Assembly (NCBI GenBank): GCA_025506515.1
Contig: CM046457.1
Location: 42,181,525 to 42,245,524, forward strand
DNA from: Flaveria trinervia
Taxonomy: Eukaryota; Streptophyta; Magnoliopsida; Asterales; Asteraceae
Direction of reading: 5' to 3'
DNA length: 64,000 bases
Shown piece by piece: positions 34,918 to 45,472 of this stretch; the stretch's first letter is position 1, and each line of letters starts with the position of its first letter. Both the position numbers and the translations under genes were made by a program. A model generated the notes under the pieces. The model had not been told where the DNA came from. It did no database searches and saw nothing but the letters and a program-made list of their open reading frames with translations.

Positions 34918-35800
34918 AAAGGAAACTTTTTTGGTGATGTTCAATCTGTAAGTAAACCAAGTTCTTCTAAGTCAAAGAATCAATGAAGAAGAAAGAAATC
35001 ATCAAAAACAAAATCTGAACAAAACAAAAGTTTAGAAAAGTTGATCAAATCAACAAATCAGGCAACAAGACTTAAACCAATAAAATTTGTGTCAGCCGGT
35101 TTGTTAAATATGAATTCTCTTCAAACCAACAAGGTGAATACTATGAACAAATCTCACTCTGATCTGAAATCATGTTCAGATTCTATGACGTCCGTTGTAG
35201 CAAAAAGATTTGTTCCTAATGAATTCAAGAAGGAAGTTCATGTTAAACAAATGCAAAATAATTTGGCACAAAATCAAAATCTGAAAACTGAAAAACAATA
35301 GTTTAACTATTTGAAACCAAAATATAAAAATGAATCAAATATAGTGTCAATGTCAAAAGTTAACAAAAAGTTGTTTATGACTCCATAAAAGTACTGTGAA
35401 ATATGTGATATGAAAAATCACAAAACTGTTGAGTGCTATTTGGACAAATCCTCTACCAGGACGGTTTCATCACAAAAAGCTGAGTACATTGTTGCATTAG
35501 CAGGATGTTCTCAAATCCTCTGGTTGCAAAATCAACTACTGGATTATGGGTTCAATTTTCTTAAAACACCTATTTACATTGATAACACTACAGCTATGTT
35601 CATTACACCTAATCCTGTTTAACATTCAAAAACAAAACATATCAAAATACGATATCATTTTCTCAGAGATAACTCTGAAAAAGGGTTCATCATATTGATT
35701 CAAATTGCAACAAAAAAATAGTTGGCGGATCTATTTACTAAAGCCTTTCTACCAGGACGATTTGATTATTTAGTGGAGTCAATTGCTCTTATTAATGATA
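34918..35800 (+). pseudogene. gag C-terminus fused to RNase H by internal deletion (element B)
   Basis: Continues B's gag after element C. KFVSAGLLNMNSLQTNK lies near 35080. A second zinc knuckle, YCEICDMKNHKTVECYLD, begins at 35395. Within a few codons the same frame becomes RNase H: SSQKAEYIVALAGCSQILWL from 35467, then LLDYGFNFLKTPIYIDNTTA and HSKTKHIKIRYHFLRDN. The second half of RNase H and the pol C-terminus are present to 35800. Protease, integrase, RT and the first half of RNase H are absent, so about 4 kb was deleted. Confidence 0.85.
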
Positions 35801-37210
35801 TGTGAACTCCCTAAATCAAAAGACTATCATAAGTGATACTCTCAATGTTAATTGACTATTTGTATTTTGTGTGTGTTTTTTTTTAGAAAAACCAAATACA
35901 AAAGTATAAACTCAAAACTCCAAAAATAGTCTTTTTTCTATTTTGCAATATGTGAGAAATGATAGTACATTAATGAGATCAGTTGCATATTTCACTCATT
36001 AATAAATTCTGACATGATCAGATATGCTATGTAGACAATATCTTCCTACTATACTGAAAAAGTAAATTCTTGTGATTACATTAAATCTTCATATTTGTGT
36101 GTATTCATCTGAGTACTATTGAGATGTTTTGGCTTATGAGATTGATTGCTTGTTAAGTTACACCACTCACACTTGATGGTGATGTGATTAATCACGAGAT
36201 TTGTTACAAGCATCATATCACTTCTCTGTTATGAGTCGTCATAGACCTAAAGTGCTGAGAAATCCTTGGTTGTCAGTCATTACTGACCTGGATTTTCTCT
36301 TTGATGCAAAAGATGTCAATGTGTATAATCTATTCAAATGGATAGATAGAGCTGATCAAATGGTTATCCATGATCATCTCTATTCATTTAAGTAACATGA
36401 GCTCTGGTTATACATATGTTTGAGGTAAATAGTTTAGTATTTGTTTTGCTTGCACATCTTGATGATAGTTGAGTTCTCTAAGTCTCTGTATGATCTACAT
36501 CATGTCATATCTAAAGATATACTCTCATCAATCCAAGAATTGAAAAAGTAAGTGAGCTGATTGTTTGTCAAAAAATACTCATTTTCTGTCCTTAAATCTT
36601 ATGTCTCCTTTTTTATTTTAATGTGTTGATCTTCATTGATATGATCTCACTGCAGACATGAATTCTTTGTGTATACTAGATTTTGATTCTGATTTCATTT
36701 TGATTTTATGCATGTTTTATGTGTGTGAAGGCAATGTACAGTGAGTTGTGTGATCTTATTATGTTACCTTAAGAAACTTATAAGTTTTTTAAACTTAAAA
36801 GTTTAGGGGGAGTAATAAATGGAAGAGTTTTTTCTCAGAAAATCAAAATAAAATATTAAATTGAAAGGATGACGCTATATGTACAAAGTGTATGTGAGTA
36901 TCTTTTGAAAATGATGATATGAACCTATATAAATTTGCAAGTGGAAATGTTTCTTGCAAAAGTTGAAAAATAGATATTTGATTATGTTTTGAGATTAAAA
37001 TGAAGGGAAAGATAAATTTACAATAGTTAATCATCGAGTGAAAAAAAAATAAAAAAAAATAAATAAATAAATATATTTGAGGGTCTAAATGTAAATTTTG
37101 GAAAATTGAAAATTATGCTTAAAATGTTTATATATTAGTATGAAATATTACTAATATGTTTAAACAGCGTGCAGGTGAAGAATTTTAGAAAACACAAGTG
37201 TAAGACTCAT
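35801..37210 (+). other. Spacer after pol in element B, with internal purine tract
   Basis: AT-rich. A short ORF at 36201-36395 (MLQASYHFSVMSRHRPKVLR...) may be a leftover N-terminus of the accessory ORF; uncertain. AAAGTTTAGGGGGAGTAATA at about 36799-36818 resembles a polypurine tract although no LTR follows. The rest shows no coding signal. Confidence 0.55.
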
Positions 37211-37214
37211 GAAA

Positions 37215-37475
37215 GTCAACTCAAAGTCAACTCATACGCCTAAATAGTGTTTATACGTCTAAATAGGAGCATGGTGAACTTTCAGAAAATTATTCAAGTG
37301 TTTGGACGTTTTTCACATTCCCATACGTCTAAACAGTTGCAGTAAGTTCATGAGTTTAACCAAGTGTTTGGATATTTTTCATATTCCCATGCGTCTAAAT
37401 AATTGCAATAAGTCATGAGTTTTTAACCAAGTGTTTGGGCGTTTTACAATCCCATACGCCTAAACAGTGATAATG
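37215..37475 (+). repeat. Tandem hairpin array before accessory ORF (element B)
   Basis: Three ~65-base units. Unit 1 (37299-37335): arm GTTTGGACGT, arm ACGTCTAAAC. Unit 3 (about 37431-37465): arm GTTTGGGCGT, arm ACGCCTAAAC. The change from GGACGT to GGGCGT is matched by ACGTCT to ACGCCT, so pairing is kept. Unit 2 (37365-37400) has decayed arms. The loop holds a TTTTCACATTCCCAT-type sequence in each. Confidence 0.88.
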
Positions 37476-37484
37476 AGTCTGTTT

Positions 37485-40430
37485 AACAAGTGTTAGATTT
37501 CTCCAAATGCTTATTAATGAAGAAAATCCAGACTTATATGTTGAAGGAGTCGAAGGTGATAAACTGCAATTGGAGCACATGTTTTGAATCTGTTTATAAA
37601 AGACGGGCTATGATCACCGGTGCTCAAAACATTCCTTTATTTGATTACATAAGGAATGTATCTATGGATGAAGTAGACATCAATCAACCATATTATCATT
37701 TATCAAAAGATGAACCAATAGATCCAAATGATCTTATTGAGGATGTTGTGGATGATGTGATTGATGATGATGATGAAGATTCTGAAAGCTCATCAACTGA
37801 TGATGAAGATGATAATAATGATGATGATGGTAATGATGGTGCATCTGAAGCTCATCAAGAATCTAGATATGAATGGAATGATGAATGCAATGTCAATGGA
37901 ACTCAGAACTTAACTGAAGAAGCTACTAATGTTGATATTCATGATGATTCTATTCATGATGTTCAAGAAGATGATCCAGTTACTGTTGCTCAGGAAGAAG
38001 ATTCACAAAATCAAACGTTTGATTTTGATTTCATGAATGATATGCTATTTGAACCAGTATTTCAAGCCGAAGTGAATGAAGGTGTTGATGAAATTCCAGT
38101 GAGTACAACACACAATGTCTCTGTACAAATTGACAAAACATTCGATTTAGATGAGATGGAACATTTGAAAGAAGAAAATGTGACTAAAGAGAAAGAGATT
38201 GAAAAATTAAGGTTGAAAATGATAAACTGAAAGAGATGAACATATCTCTTGACAAGGAAATTAAGAAGTTGAATTATGAGAATTCAAAGTGGAAACAAGA
38301 AAGTTTGCTGAAAGATGAGAAGATTGTGAGATATGCAAAAGATAAATAAGATGTTATAAACTTTTTTGAAGTTATGATAAAGGACTATGACATTCTTGAA
38401 GAGAAATTCAAGAAATTATCAGATGAAAGTGAAAAATTGAAAGAGGAATTAGTAAAAGTAAACGAACCTCAAAAGCCTATCTCACCAAAACAAATGATAA
38501 GTGCTGAGATGATTGTTTAAGAGACTCCTGAGGTGAACAAAGGCAAAAGAAAAATTGATGATGTAGCAGAAACAATACTAACAGAATCATCTTCTAAAGT
38601 TCAAAGAATAGAAGAAAATGTTGAAGAGCAAATCAGTCAAGAACAAATTGAAGCTTTAGAAGACATTGAAGAAATTTTCAGTGATGATTGGTATGATGAA
38701 GTCTTAGATGAAGAAGACATAGATGAAGCTTAGTTTGTATCAAATTTTTCTGCACAAGATCAAGATGAAATTCCATAAGATTTTGAGGATAGATACAACT
38801 ACCTGGTGAAAATGAAATACAACAGAGTATTTTTGGATGGACTGACTGTGTCTCAAATCAATGATGAATATGAGAAATGCATTGCTACAGAGTTAGTTGC
38901 TCTCATTGATCCAAATGAGATTATAATGGAACATGGTGAATGGAATAGAGCTAAAGAAAGTATTCATGTAGATGAATTATCAAGCTTTGAGCTGCACCAT
39001 CCTGACCTTGATCATATGACTATTCCAGCATTATGGTCTTGGTTGCTACCTAGAAATTACCCATGGAGGAAATTGGAAAGACTACAATCTATATCTTTGA
39101 GGAATCTGGTTAGAAGCTTTCAAGAAACTGAAAAACATTTGAAGAAAATGATCATTCTTGATACTGATAATCCTCAATAGCTTGAGATTACTAAAAGAAC
39201 AAGAGTGTTGAAGCCTCAAGAGATTACACAAATAGCAAGAAGATTAGATTCTCATGATAGCAGAAAAGATTTGATTAAAATGTTTTCTTATACCGAAAGA
39301 CAAGCATACAAAGCATCTTCTGAACAACGACATATTTTTGATAATGCCAGATCAACTGGAGACTTGGTGAGGAATGTATTAGAGAAAGGACAATCAATTG
39401 CTGAGTTGTTGAATGCTATGATTGCTTTTGATTTCACAAACCAAGTGAAGATAATAGCATGGAAGTATGATGAGATCTTTGATGCTTTTTTGATAAAAAG
39501 AGTAAATGCTATTTGTGATGTATATCATTTTTACTAAAGCATCATTAAACTTCCGGTGCAAGATTTAAAAGATTTAAACAGATTACCTTTGATCAATCCA
39601 TCTGATGCAAAACATGGTAAGATGATGGTAGAATTACTGAGAAGAGGACTAGATAGATCAAGCAATTTTATTAAAAGAAGATGCGATCAAGAAGATAAGG
39701 ATTAGTTTGCAACTTTATAGAAGAAGAAAAAGCTCAAAGGAGTGAAATCTAAAGAAGAACATTTTATTATAGAATTTTATGACATGTTGAAAAGTTACAT
39801 CTCCTGGTATAAAAGTGATTGATGGTAATTAAAAGTCAAAATCAATTCTCAGATGGTTTTATAACACTGAGCCTTTTGAGCTTAAATTGGTCTGAAATCT
39901 AGAACAATGGGATGAGGACATGATTACACTTTTTGGTGCTTTTGAACTAAAACTTTTGCATCCAAGTTATATATCTTTTTTATCTATGCAAAAGTTTGAG
40001 AAAGTGTCTCCGGATGTTGCAGTGCAAGACAAGAAGTATTCCTTTCCATCATTAATGTGATGACTGCTGCAATGGAAAGAATATCATTAAGAAAGGCTCT
40101 TGCATATGCAAACATTGTTAAAAAGGATATTAAAGACATTGAGTTTTTGAGAATTTCAAGGAAAGGAGTATTAGAAATATACTTAAAGGAAAGTCAAAAT
40201 CCTATTGAGTTATATGCTAATATTGATATCTCATGTCTATCAAAAGATACTTTGTAAAGAATGAAAAAACTAAAGATAAAGACAAATGAAGCTAAACCAG
40301 AACAAGGCATTATTGCAAGCAAATTTAAGTCTGCTATTGCAAATGCTTTGAAAGAACAAGAGATGTACAAAAAGAAGCCAATCTTCAAGATCAAGGAAGA
40401 ACCTGAAGACTTCTTTGAAAGCTGAAGATA
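37485..40430 (+). pseudogene. Accessory (env-position) ORF of element B
   Basis: Opens directly after the hairpin array with RFLQMLINEENPDLYVEG (37493 on), the C-terminal motif of the family's N-terminal domain; the part before it is missing. After a frame change: ITGAQNIPLFDYIRNVSMDE at 37612, an Asp/Glu-rich run (37740-37850), coiled-coil (38150-38480), GKRKIDDVAETILTESSSKV (38542), an acidic tail, then KMKYNRVFLDGLTVSQINDE (38803), YPWRKLERLQSISLRNLVRS near 39050, and IAWKYDEIFDAFLIKRVNAI. The end holds RKALAYANIVKKDIKDIEF (40090). About 2.9 kb, with stops every few hundred bases. Function unknown. Confidence 0.72.
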
Positions 40431-40512
40431 GAAGATGAAAGTTGAAGGATAAAGCTTAAGTAAAGATAAAAAGAACAAATGATTGAAGATTTTGAAGACT
40501 ACAGACCATGTA

Positions 40513-40529
40513 AATCTTTGGGGGAGTAT
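40513..40529 (+). promoter_or_regulatory. Polypurine tract of element B
   Basis: TCTTTGGGGGAGTAT directly before the 3' LTR start TGTTAG at 40530. Confidence 0.85.
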
Positions 40530-40822
40530 TGTTAGTTCTCTAGAAAGATTAACATGTTGTCTTTATGTGTCTTTTTACTATTTGTAATAGTATAGGGACT
40601 AGTTTTCTAATTTTGTTAGTTTATTTTATTTCATTATAAATAGCTTAGATTGTTGCAGTTAGTAAGTGAGATGAAAACTGCTTACTCAATTTTTAATTGT
40701 CTTTGCTTGATATTAATGAAACTGTGAATTTTGTTGATATCTTGCTTGATTTGATTACTTTGTTTGTATTTCTTTGAATTGTGTTCATAGATCATCACCG
40801 ATTGATACATTTGATCCTATTA
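40530..40822 (+). repeat. 3' LTR of element B
   Basis: 293 bases, same length as the 5' LTR, with more visible substitutions than between the LTRs of element C. Ends CTATTA, where the 5' copy has CTATCA. Followed by the TSD TTAGA. Confidence 0.96.
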
Positions 40823-40827
40823 TTAGA

Positions 40828-41011
40828 CATTAAGCATAACACACATAAGTCATCATATAATGCATTTAAACATAAACAGCCATAGATGATACTTAATTAC
40901 ATTAATGTGATATGATTAAAATAAAAAAAGTTTCTAAATTACATTAGCATAGTCATTACTTTTATCTTGAATCGTAGGTTCTTCAGTAGGAGGAGCGGAG
41001 AAGGAGGCTCC
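40828..41011 (-). other. AT-rich junction in accessory region of element A
   Basis: No ORF visible on either strand. Lies between the stop at 41012 and the insertion point of element B. Confidence 0.5.
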
Positions 41012-42919
41012 TTAATCTTGATTCTTTTTAGTTCGCCTCTCCTGAGCCTGCGCATTAGACGCTGATGCTAATGCATCACCTTCCTGATCATCATCCTCAT
41101 TGTGATCTTTTTGGCTCAATCCTCCGTCCTCGACATCTTCTTCACTATCATCTTCCTCCTCGTCATCATCATCATCTCCATCATCACCATCACCGCCCTT
41201 GATCTTTAGAGGCTCTCTCTTTGACCCTTTCAGCTTTAGCATAATCTTCTTATTTTTCTTTTCTAGTTCCTCAATCCTCTTAAGCAACGCTAGCACCAGC
41301 TCATTCTGACTTGTAAGCACTTGGTGGGATCGGCTTAGAGCTCTCTCATATAGGTCACTCTTCTTATTTAGCTCCCTGATGTCCTATGCTTGAGCTCCAT
41401 TCACCTCCATCAGCTGGTTGAGTTGTGCACCTCTTTACTCATCAGTAGCCAGCAGCTTTAGAACAATACGGTTGAGGTTGGCCAGCTATTCCTCTAACCT
41501 GATGTGGGGTAGAGTGGGTCCAGCGATGAATGGAGTGTGAGTGGAAGGACCGGCTTGGTAACTGGTGGTGGTATATGTGGTGTATATAGGAGGTGGAATG
41601 TGTGTGGGATGTGGTGGAGTGGCTGTGATAGTGGTGGTGGGATGGGAGATAGTAGTAGTGGGAGGAGTGGTGGTGGTAGTGGTGGTAATAGGTGTAGTAG
41701 TGTGTGGAGTAGTGATTAGGGTGATCCTCTGCCTCTTGCTCTTCTTCCCGTTGGGTTTGGCCATCATTTTCTTCCTTGAGCCCTTGGAGACAGAGGCTCC
41801 GCCTGAGCCGAGTGGCTCGTTTGGAGTGAAAGTAGGATGAGTGTCATCTGTAGCACCGCCCTTTGACCCAGCCTGGCATCCACCAACCACCTCTTTACCC
41901 CTCTCAGTGGCCACAACCTTGCCTCCAACTGTCCTCACGAGAGGCTCCTCATCTGACTCATCATCTTCATCTACCTGAAAATCGGGGTGGCTTGGAGCCT
42001 GCTCGGATCCACTAGGAGCCTCACCGCCTTGACCATCACCATGGTCGTTGTCATTGTCATCTGTATCATCAGTGGGTAGCTCAATCGGCTCGACATCTGA
42101 TTCAATCTCATCATGGTGCCACTTCTTGTGAGAAGGCGCCACATAATCTGCACTAACCAAGTGCCCGAACAATCTCCTGACAGGAGGCTTCACCTACTTT
42201 CCCCTGTATAACTTCATCCTACCCAAGGTGGTATCATCCATCACCTCGAGTACCATGTCATCTTCTTTCTCCTTTGGCAATGATGGAAGTTTCTCATCAA
42301 TAATAAGCTGTAAGAACCGATGGCACATGCAGAAGCCCTCCTTACCCTTGGCCTCTAGGTTCTTGACCATGTAAAAGAAGATCATGTTAGAGAAGCTGAA
42401 AGGATGGTTCAGCACTAGTGCAACGTATGCATTTTGGATTTGGTTAGATAGAACATCAAATCATCACCTCCTTGATGCTATGCACTTCAGAATGACATGT
42501 GCGATGTACTTGAACTAGGGACACAAGTTGCTTTTGTTGAGCACACCTGAGTTGATGTCCCCAATGTACTTCATCTGTAGAAAACATCCCCTTACTGTCA
42601 GAGGATGTAACTTGGTCGGGTGGGCATTATCATCACCCAAATTTAGTACCCGTCTTAGATCTGCTGCAGTAACTTTAATCTCTTGGCCAAAATTGGAGCT
42701 CTGTATACAGTAAGGCTCAACAGATCTGTCAACTAAAGCACCTTCCCAGCAGGCTTGTTGTAGAGACCGGTAGGGTGTGCAAGAAGCAGAGATAGCTTTG
42801 TAGATTGTCAACCTCCTCAGAAAACCAATAATCCCATCAAACTTGGTAGCATTCTGAGTGGTAGCGTTAAGATGAGCACATATTTTGTGCTTGGTGTTGA
42901 TAGTCCACCTATCAGCCAT
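41012..42919 (-). pseudogene. Accessory (env-position) ORF of element A, N-terminal and middle part
   Basis: Start chosen at 42919 (MADRWTINTKHKICAHLN), because related ORFs begin with a short Met-Ala start before the H-N/K-x-x-A-x-L motif; an upstream in-frame ATG at 42979 is less likely. Next: FDGIIGFLRRLTIYKAISA, EIKVTAADLRRVLNLGD, VRGCFLQMKYIGDINSG and FKYIAHVILKC; a frameshift/stop zone near 42420-42480; then VALVLNHPFSFSNMIFFYMV, CHRFLQLIIDEKLPSLPKEK and KPPVRRLFGHLVSADYVAPS. The C-terminal half is acidic, Thr/Pro-rich (41560-41740), then coiled coil (LVLALLKRIEELEKKNKK, 41290-41240) and a 20-plus residue acidic run. Not recognised as any enzyme. Confidence 0.78.
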
Positions 42920-43009
42920 GTTTCTATAACACAAGACACATATACGGTAGATTTGAGCATAACAAAAGACAGTTGACATTGAACTTTTTTGAGATCAGTC
43001 TGGTTCAAT

Positions 43010-43220
43010 CGTGCGATTGAACCATACGACTGAGTTCAGTCGTGTGATTGAGCATGCGGCTGAGTTCAGTCATGCGATTGAGCTTCTGAATGATCTTAGT
43101 CGTGTGTTAGGCCATGCGGTTGAGTCGATCATGCGACTGAACTCATACACCTGGTTCATTCATGCGAGTGAGTCATACGCCCAGCTCAATCGTGCGATTG
43201 AAGTTCATTCGGAGAGTCTA
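43010..43220. repeat. Quasi-palindrome array upstream of accessory ORF (element A)
   Basis: Repeated 14-mers of the form CARTCG-NN-CGAYTG and looser relatives: CAATCGTGCGATTG at 43007-43020 and again near 43188-43201, CAGTCGTGTGATTG, CAGTCATGCGATTG, ATCATGCGACTGA. An apparent ORF through it is a by-product of the repeats. Confidence 0.88.
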
Positions 43221-43270
43221 TTCACATAACTCTCTATTCGACACTCTAACCTTGAATCTAGATAAAAACT

Positions 43271-44074
43271 TGATGTTAAAGATTGTGTTTAGACTAATTA
43301 GATTCACAGGGACCCTAACTATCACTTTATGTCCTGCATTTGAACGATTATGCCAATTTAAGTTGTTTATTTGAAAGGTTTTACTGATTTCTTGATTTTA
43401 ACCAATTTGATCGGTTAGGGTTTGATTTCACCGAACATTTTGTTCGATTTCAGTCACTAAGTACCTATAGATGAACAATGGATCAGTTAGTAACACAATC
43501 ACCAAGAAATCAAGCCGAGAAGAAATTTTGGCAGAGTGTCTGCGTATGAGTTGTGTTTGAACGATTTAGGGGGCGGTGAGAAATGCGACCGACTCACCCC
43601 TCCTTTTATACTGTCTTAATTTTCAATTGTACGGATGGACCCATACGCCTGCTCCAGTTGTGTGACTAAGCCCATACTCATCTTTTAGTCATACGACTGG
43701 GGTTCAGTCGTGCGACTGGCTCATACGGCCTCATCCATTTGTGTGGTTGATTCATTCTGGTTATCCAATCCCATGTATTGCACCATGCTTATGATACAAT
43801 TATGCGACTGGTCCATACTTATGGTCTAGTCGTGTGATTGGTCCATACTTATTAGTTTGACCTTGTACACTTTCAAACATACACGTGTAACTATTAATAA
43901 GACGTTATGACCGATGATCATCTCAGACATGACCTTTTTAATTGGAAAACTGGTTGATCACCTCGGACGTGATCCTTTTCATTCAAAAACCCGATTGGTC
44001 ACCTCAGATGTGACCACTTTTAGTGAGTGATTCACAGATTGAATCCAGATGTATAGTCTGACTTTTTCCTAACA
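43271..44074 (-). other. LTR-like segment in the pol-accessory spacer of element A
   Basis: + strand ends TGATG... and ...TTCCTAACA give TG..CA ends; GATAAAAACT just left of it faintly resembles a tRNA-Met primer site, and a TTTTATACTG segment at 43612 could be TATA-like. It contains palindromes at 43620-43880 (for example CAGTCGTGCGACTG at 43708-43721) and the hairpins at 43916-44015. No matching flanking duplication was found, so this may be a decayed solo LTR or just spacer. Confidence 0.35.
43916..44015. repeat. Three tandem 19-base hairpins with paired stem changes
   Basis: At 43916-43934, 43956-43974 and 43997-44015, spaced 40-41 bases: GATCAT-CTCAGAC-ATGACC, GATCAC-CTCGGAC-GTGATC and GGTCAC-CTCAGAT-GTGACC. 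The loop is nearly constant; the second and third stems are perfect 6-base pairs and differ from each other at both partner positions. Confidence 0.9.
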
Positions 44075-45470
44075 AATAACTAAAAGTTAAATAAAACAAA
44101 TTGTAATATAAAAACAAAACAAGATATATTTTTGTATTTTTGACTTGAGGTGGATTTAAACCTATTAGAGTACTTCTAACCGATTTTACTTCCGGGACAA
44201 CACATCTTCAAGTCTATTTTATCATTTCTCGTACGATTCATTATGGAATCATACAGGTATATCATAATCATTTGGGACATTTTAATAAACCATTTTGATG
44301 CTAGATTCTTGTTTTGACCGAGAGTCAATAACAATTTTAGGAAATCATACTATAGCTATAAGATGCACATAATGATTTTGACTTTCAAGAACTGCAGCTC
44401 ATGATGATTGTTAGTATACTTGTCGTCTTAAATCCATACATAGATTTTTGACACACATTGGTGATGAGTTACGATTTAGTTATTTTAACGAGCATTTGTG
44501 GATCCCACACTTATATGGTAATCAACATTCCTCAGGAGATTTTTGAGCGGTCTACGGGTATTTGACATGAAGAAACTATTCTAAGAGCTTTCAAAGAGAT
44601 GGCAAGCCTCAGGTCAGTGCCACCGCACAACAGAGAGGTGCAAACTACAATGAATTCTAGAATATTTAGGTTATGCTTATCCTCAGGTTAGTGCCACTGC
44701 ACAGCAGAGAGGCACACAACCTATCTTCTTTTTAGAGCATTTATTTTTCTTTTTGCACATAGTGCACCAACAACATAAGTTATTAGTTTGATTGCATTTA
44801 GCATTTTTCCATGTCCTTTGCTCATTTTTATGGTCGTCCGCACACATTTGTGGCATTTATTTTGCTCTTCACCCCTTATTGGAAGTGCGTTGATTGTGTT
44901 AACCAGGGATAAGATGGGAACCCATAACAAGTTGAACAACTTAGTTTGAATTTTAAGCGACCATGAGGTCTACTCTTCTATTGTGTTGAATCTACCGACA
45001 CGTCATACAATGAACTAGCAACCTCTAGATCTACTTTCTCTATGTTACCTCAGTAGCATACTAGTTTTACTATCATTTTCCTTTTATTTTGCTTAGAATT
45101 CTCAGACTTATACTTTGAATTTTGCATCTTAATCATTTAAAATCTTTTAAAGTCCCAAACAACCTGTTCCATGTATACTATCATTTTCCATAAATGTTGA
45201 ATCTGAAGCACAGATTTGATTACACTTATTTTAGCCAAGCTGTCCTCCTCCCTCGTTTTTTAAGTAATTAAATACTGCACGAATTTAAAACTAATTTAAC
45301 CTATTCTCCCCCTAAAATTAAAAAAACGAAAATCTTTTTGTGTTTTTGGATTTTTAATAGATAGAAAAATAAGTAAAGTAAAATAAAATAAAAGAAAATT
45401 AACTATACTAGTCGGACTATGAACTTTCGTCTTCTGGAATCACTTTAAATTTCTTTTTCACGCCATTGAC
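44075..45470 (-). other. Spacer after pol of element A, with internal purine tract
   Basis: No coding frame. On the - strand ATTTTAGGGGGAGAATAG at about 45305-45322 resembles a polypurine tract, like that in element B's spacer. Two direct repeats of TCAGTGCCACCGCACAACAG / TTAGTGCCACTGCACAGCAG occur near 44620 and 44690. Confidence 0.6.
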
Positions 45471-45472
45471 CT

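Larger units (their letters stand above)
23384..40822 (+). mobile_element. Element B: internally deleted Sirevirus-type copia element hosting element C
   Basis: Two 293-base LTRs in direct orientation (23384-23676, 40530-40822), a perfect primer-binding site and a purine tract. The 5-bp TSD TTAGA is at 23379-23383 and 40823-40827. Gag is present, but protease, integrase and RT are missing: a zinc knuckle runs directly into RNase H at about 35450. A ~3-kb accessory ORF lies before the 3' LTR. Element C sits in the gag coiled-coil region. Confidence 0.95.

Noticed and set aside
41537..41840. Val/Gly-rich frames on the + strand
   Set aside because: Antisense of the Thr/Pro-rich part of element A's accessory ORF.
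44721..44939. 72-residue frame with Cys-x-x-Cys
   Set aside because: No His/Cys partner for a zinc knuckle and no support from neighbouring frames.
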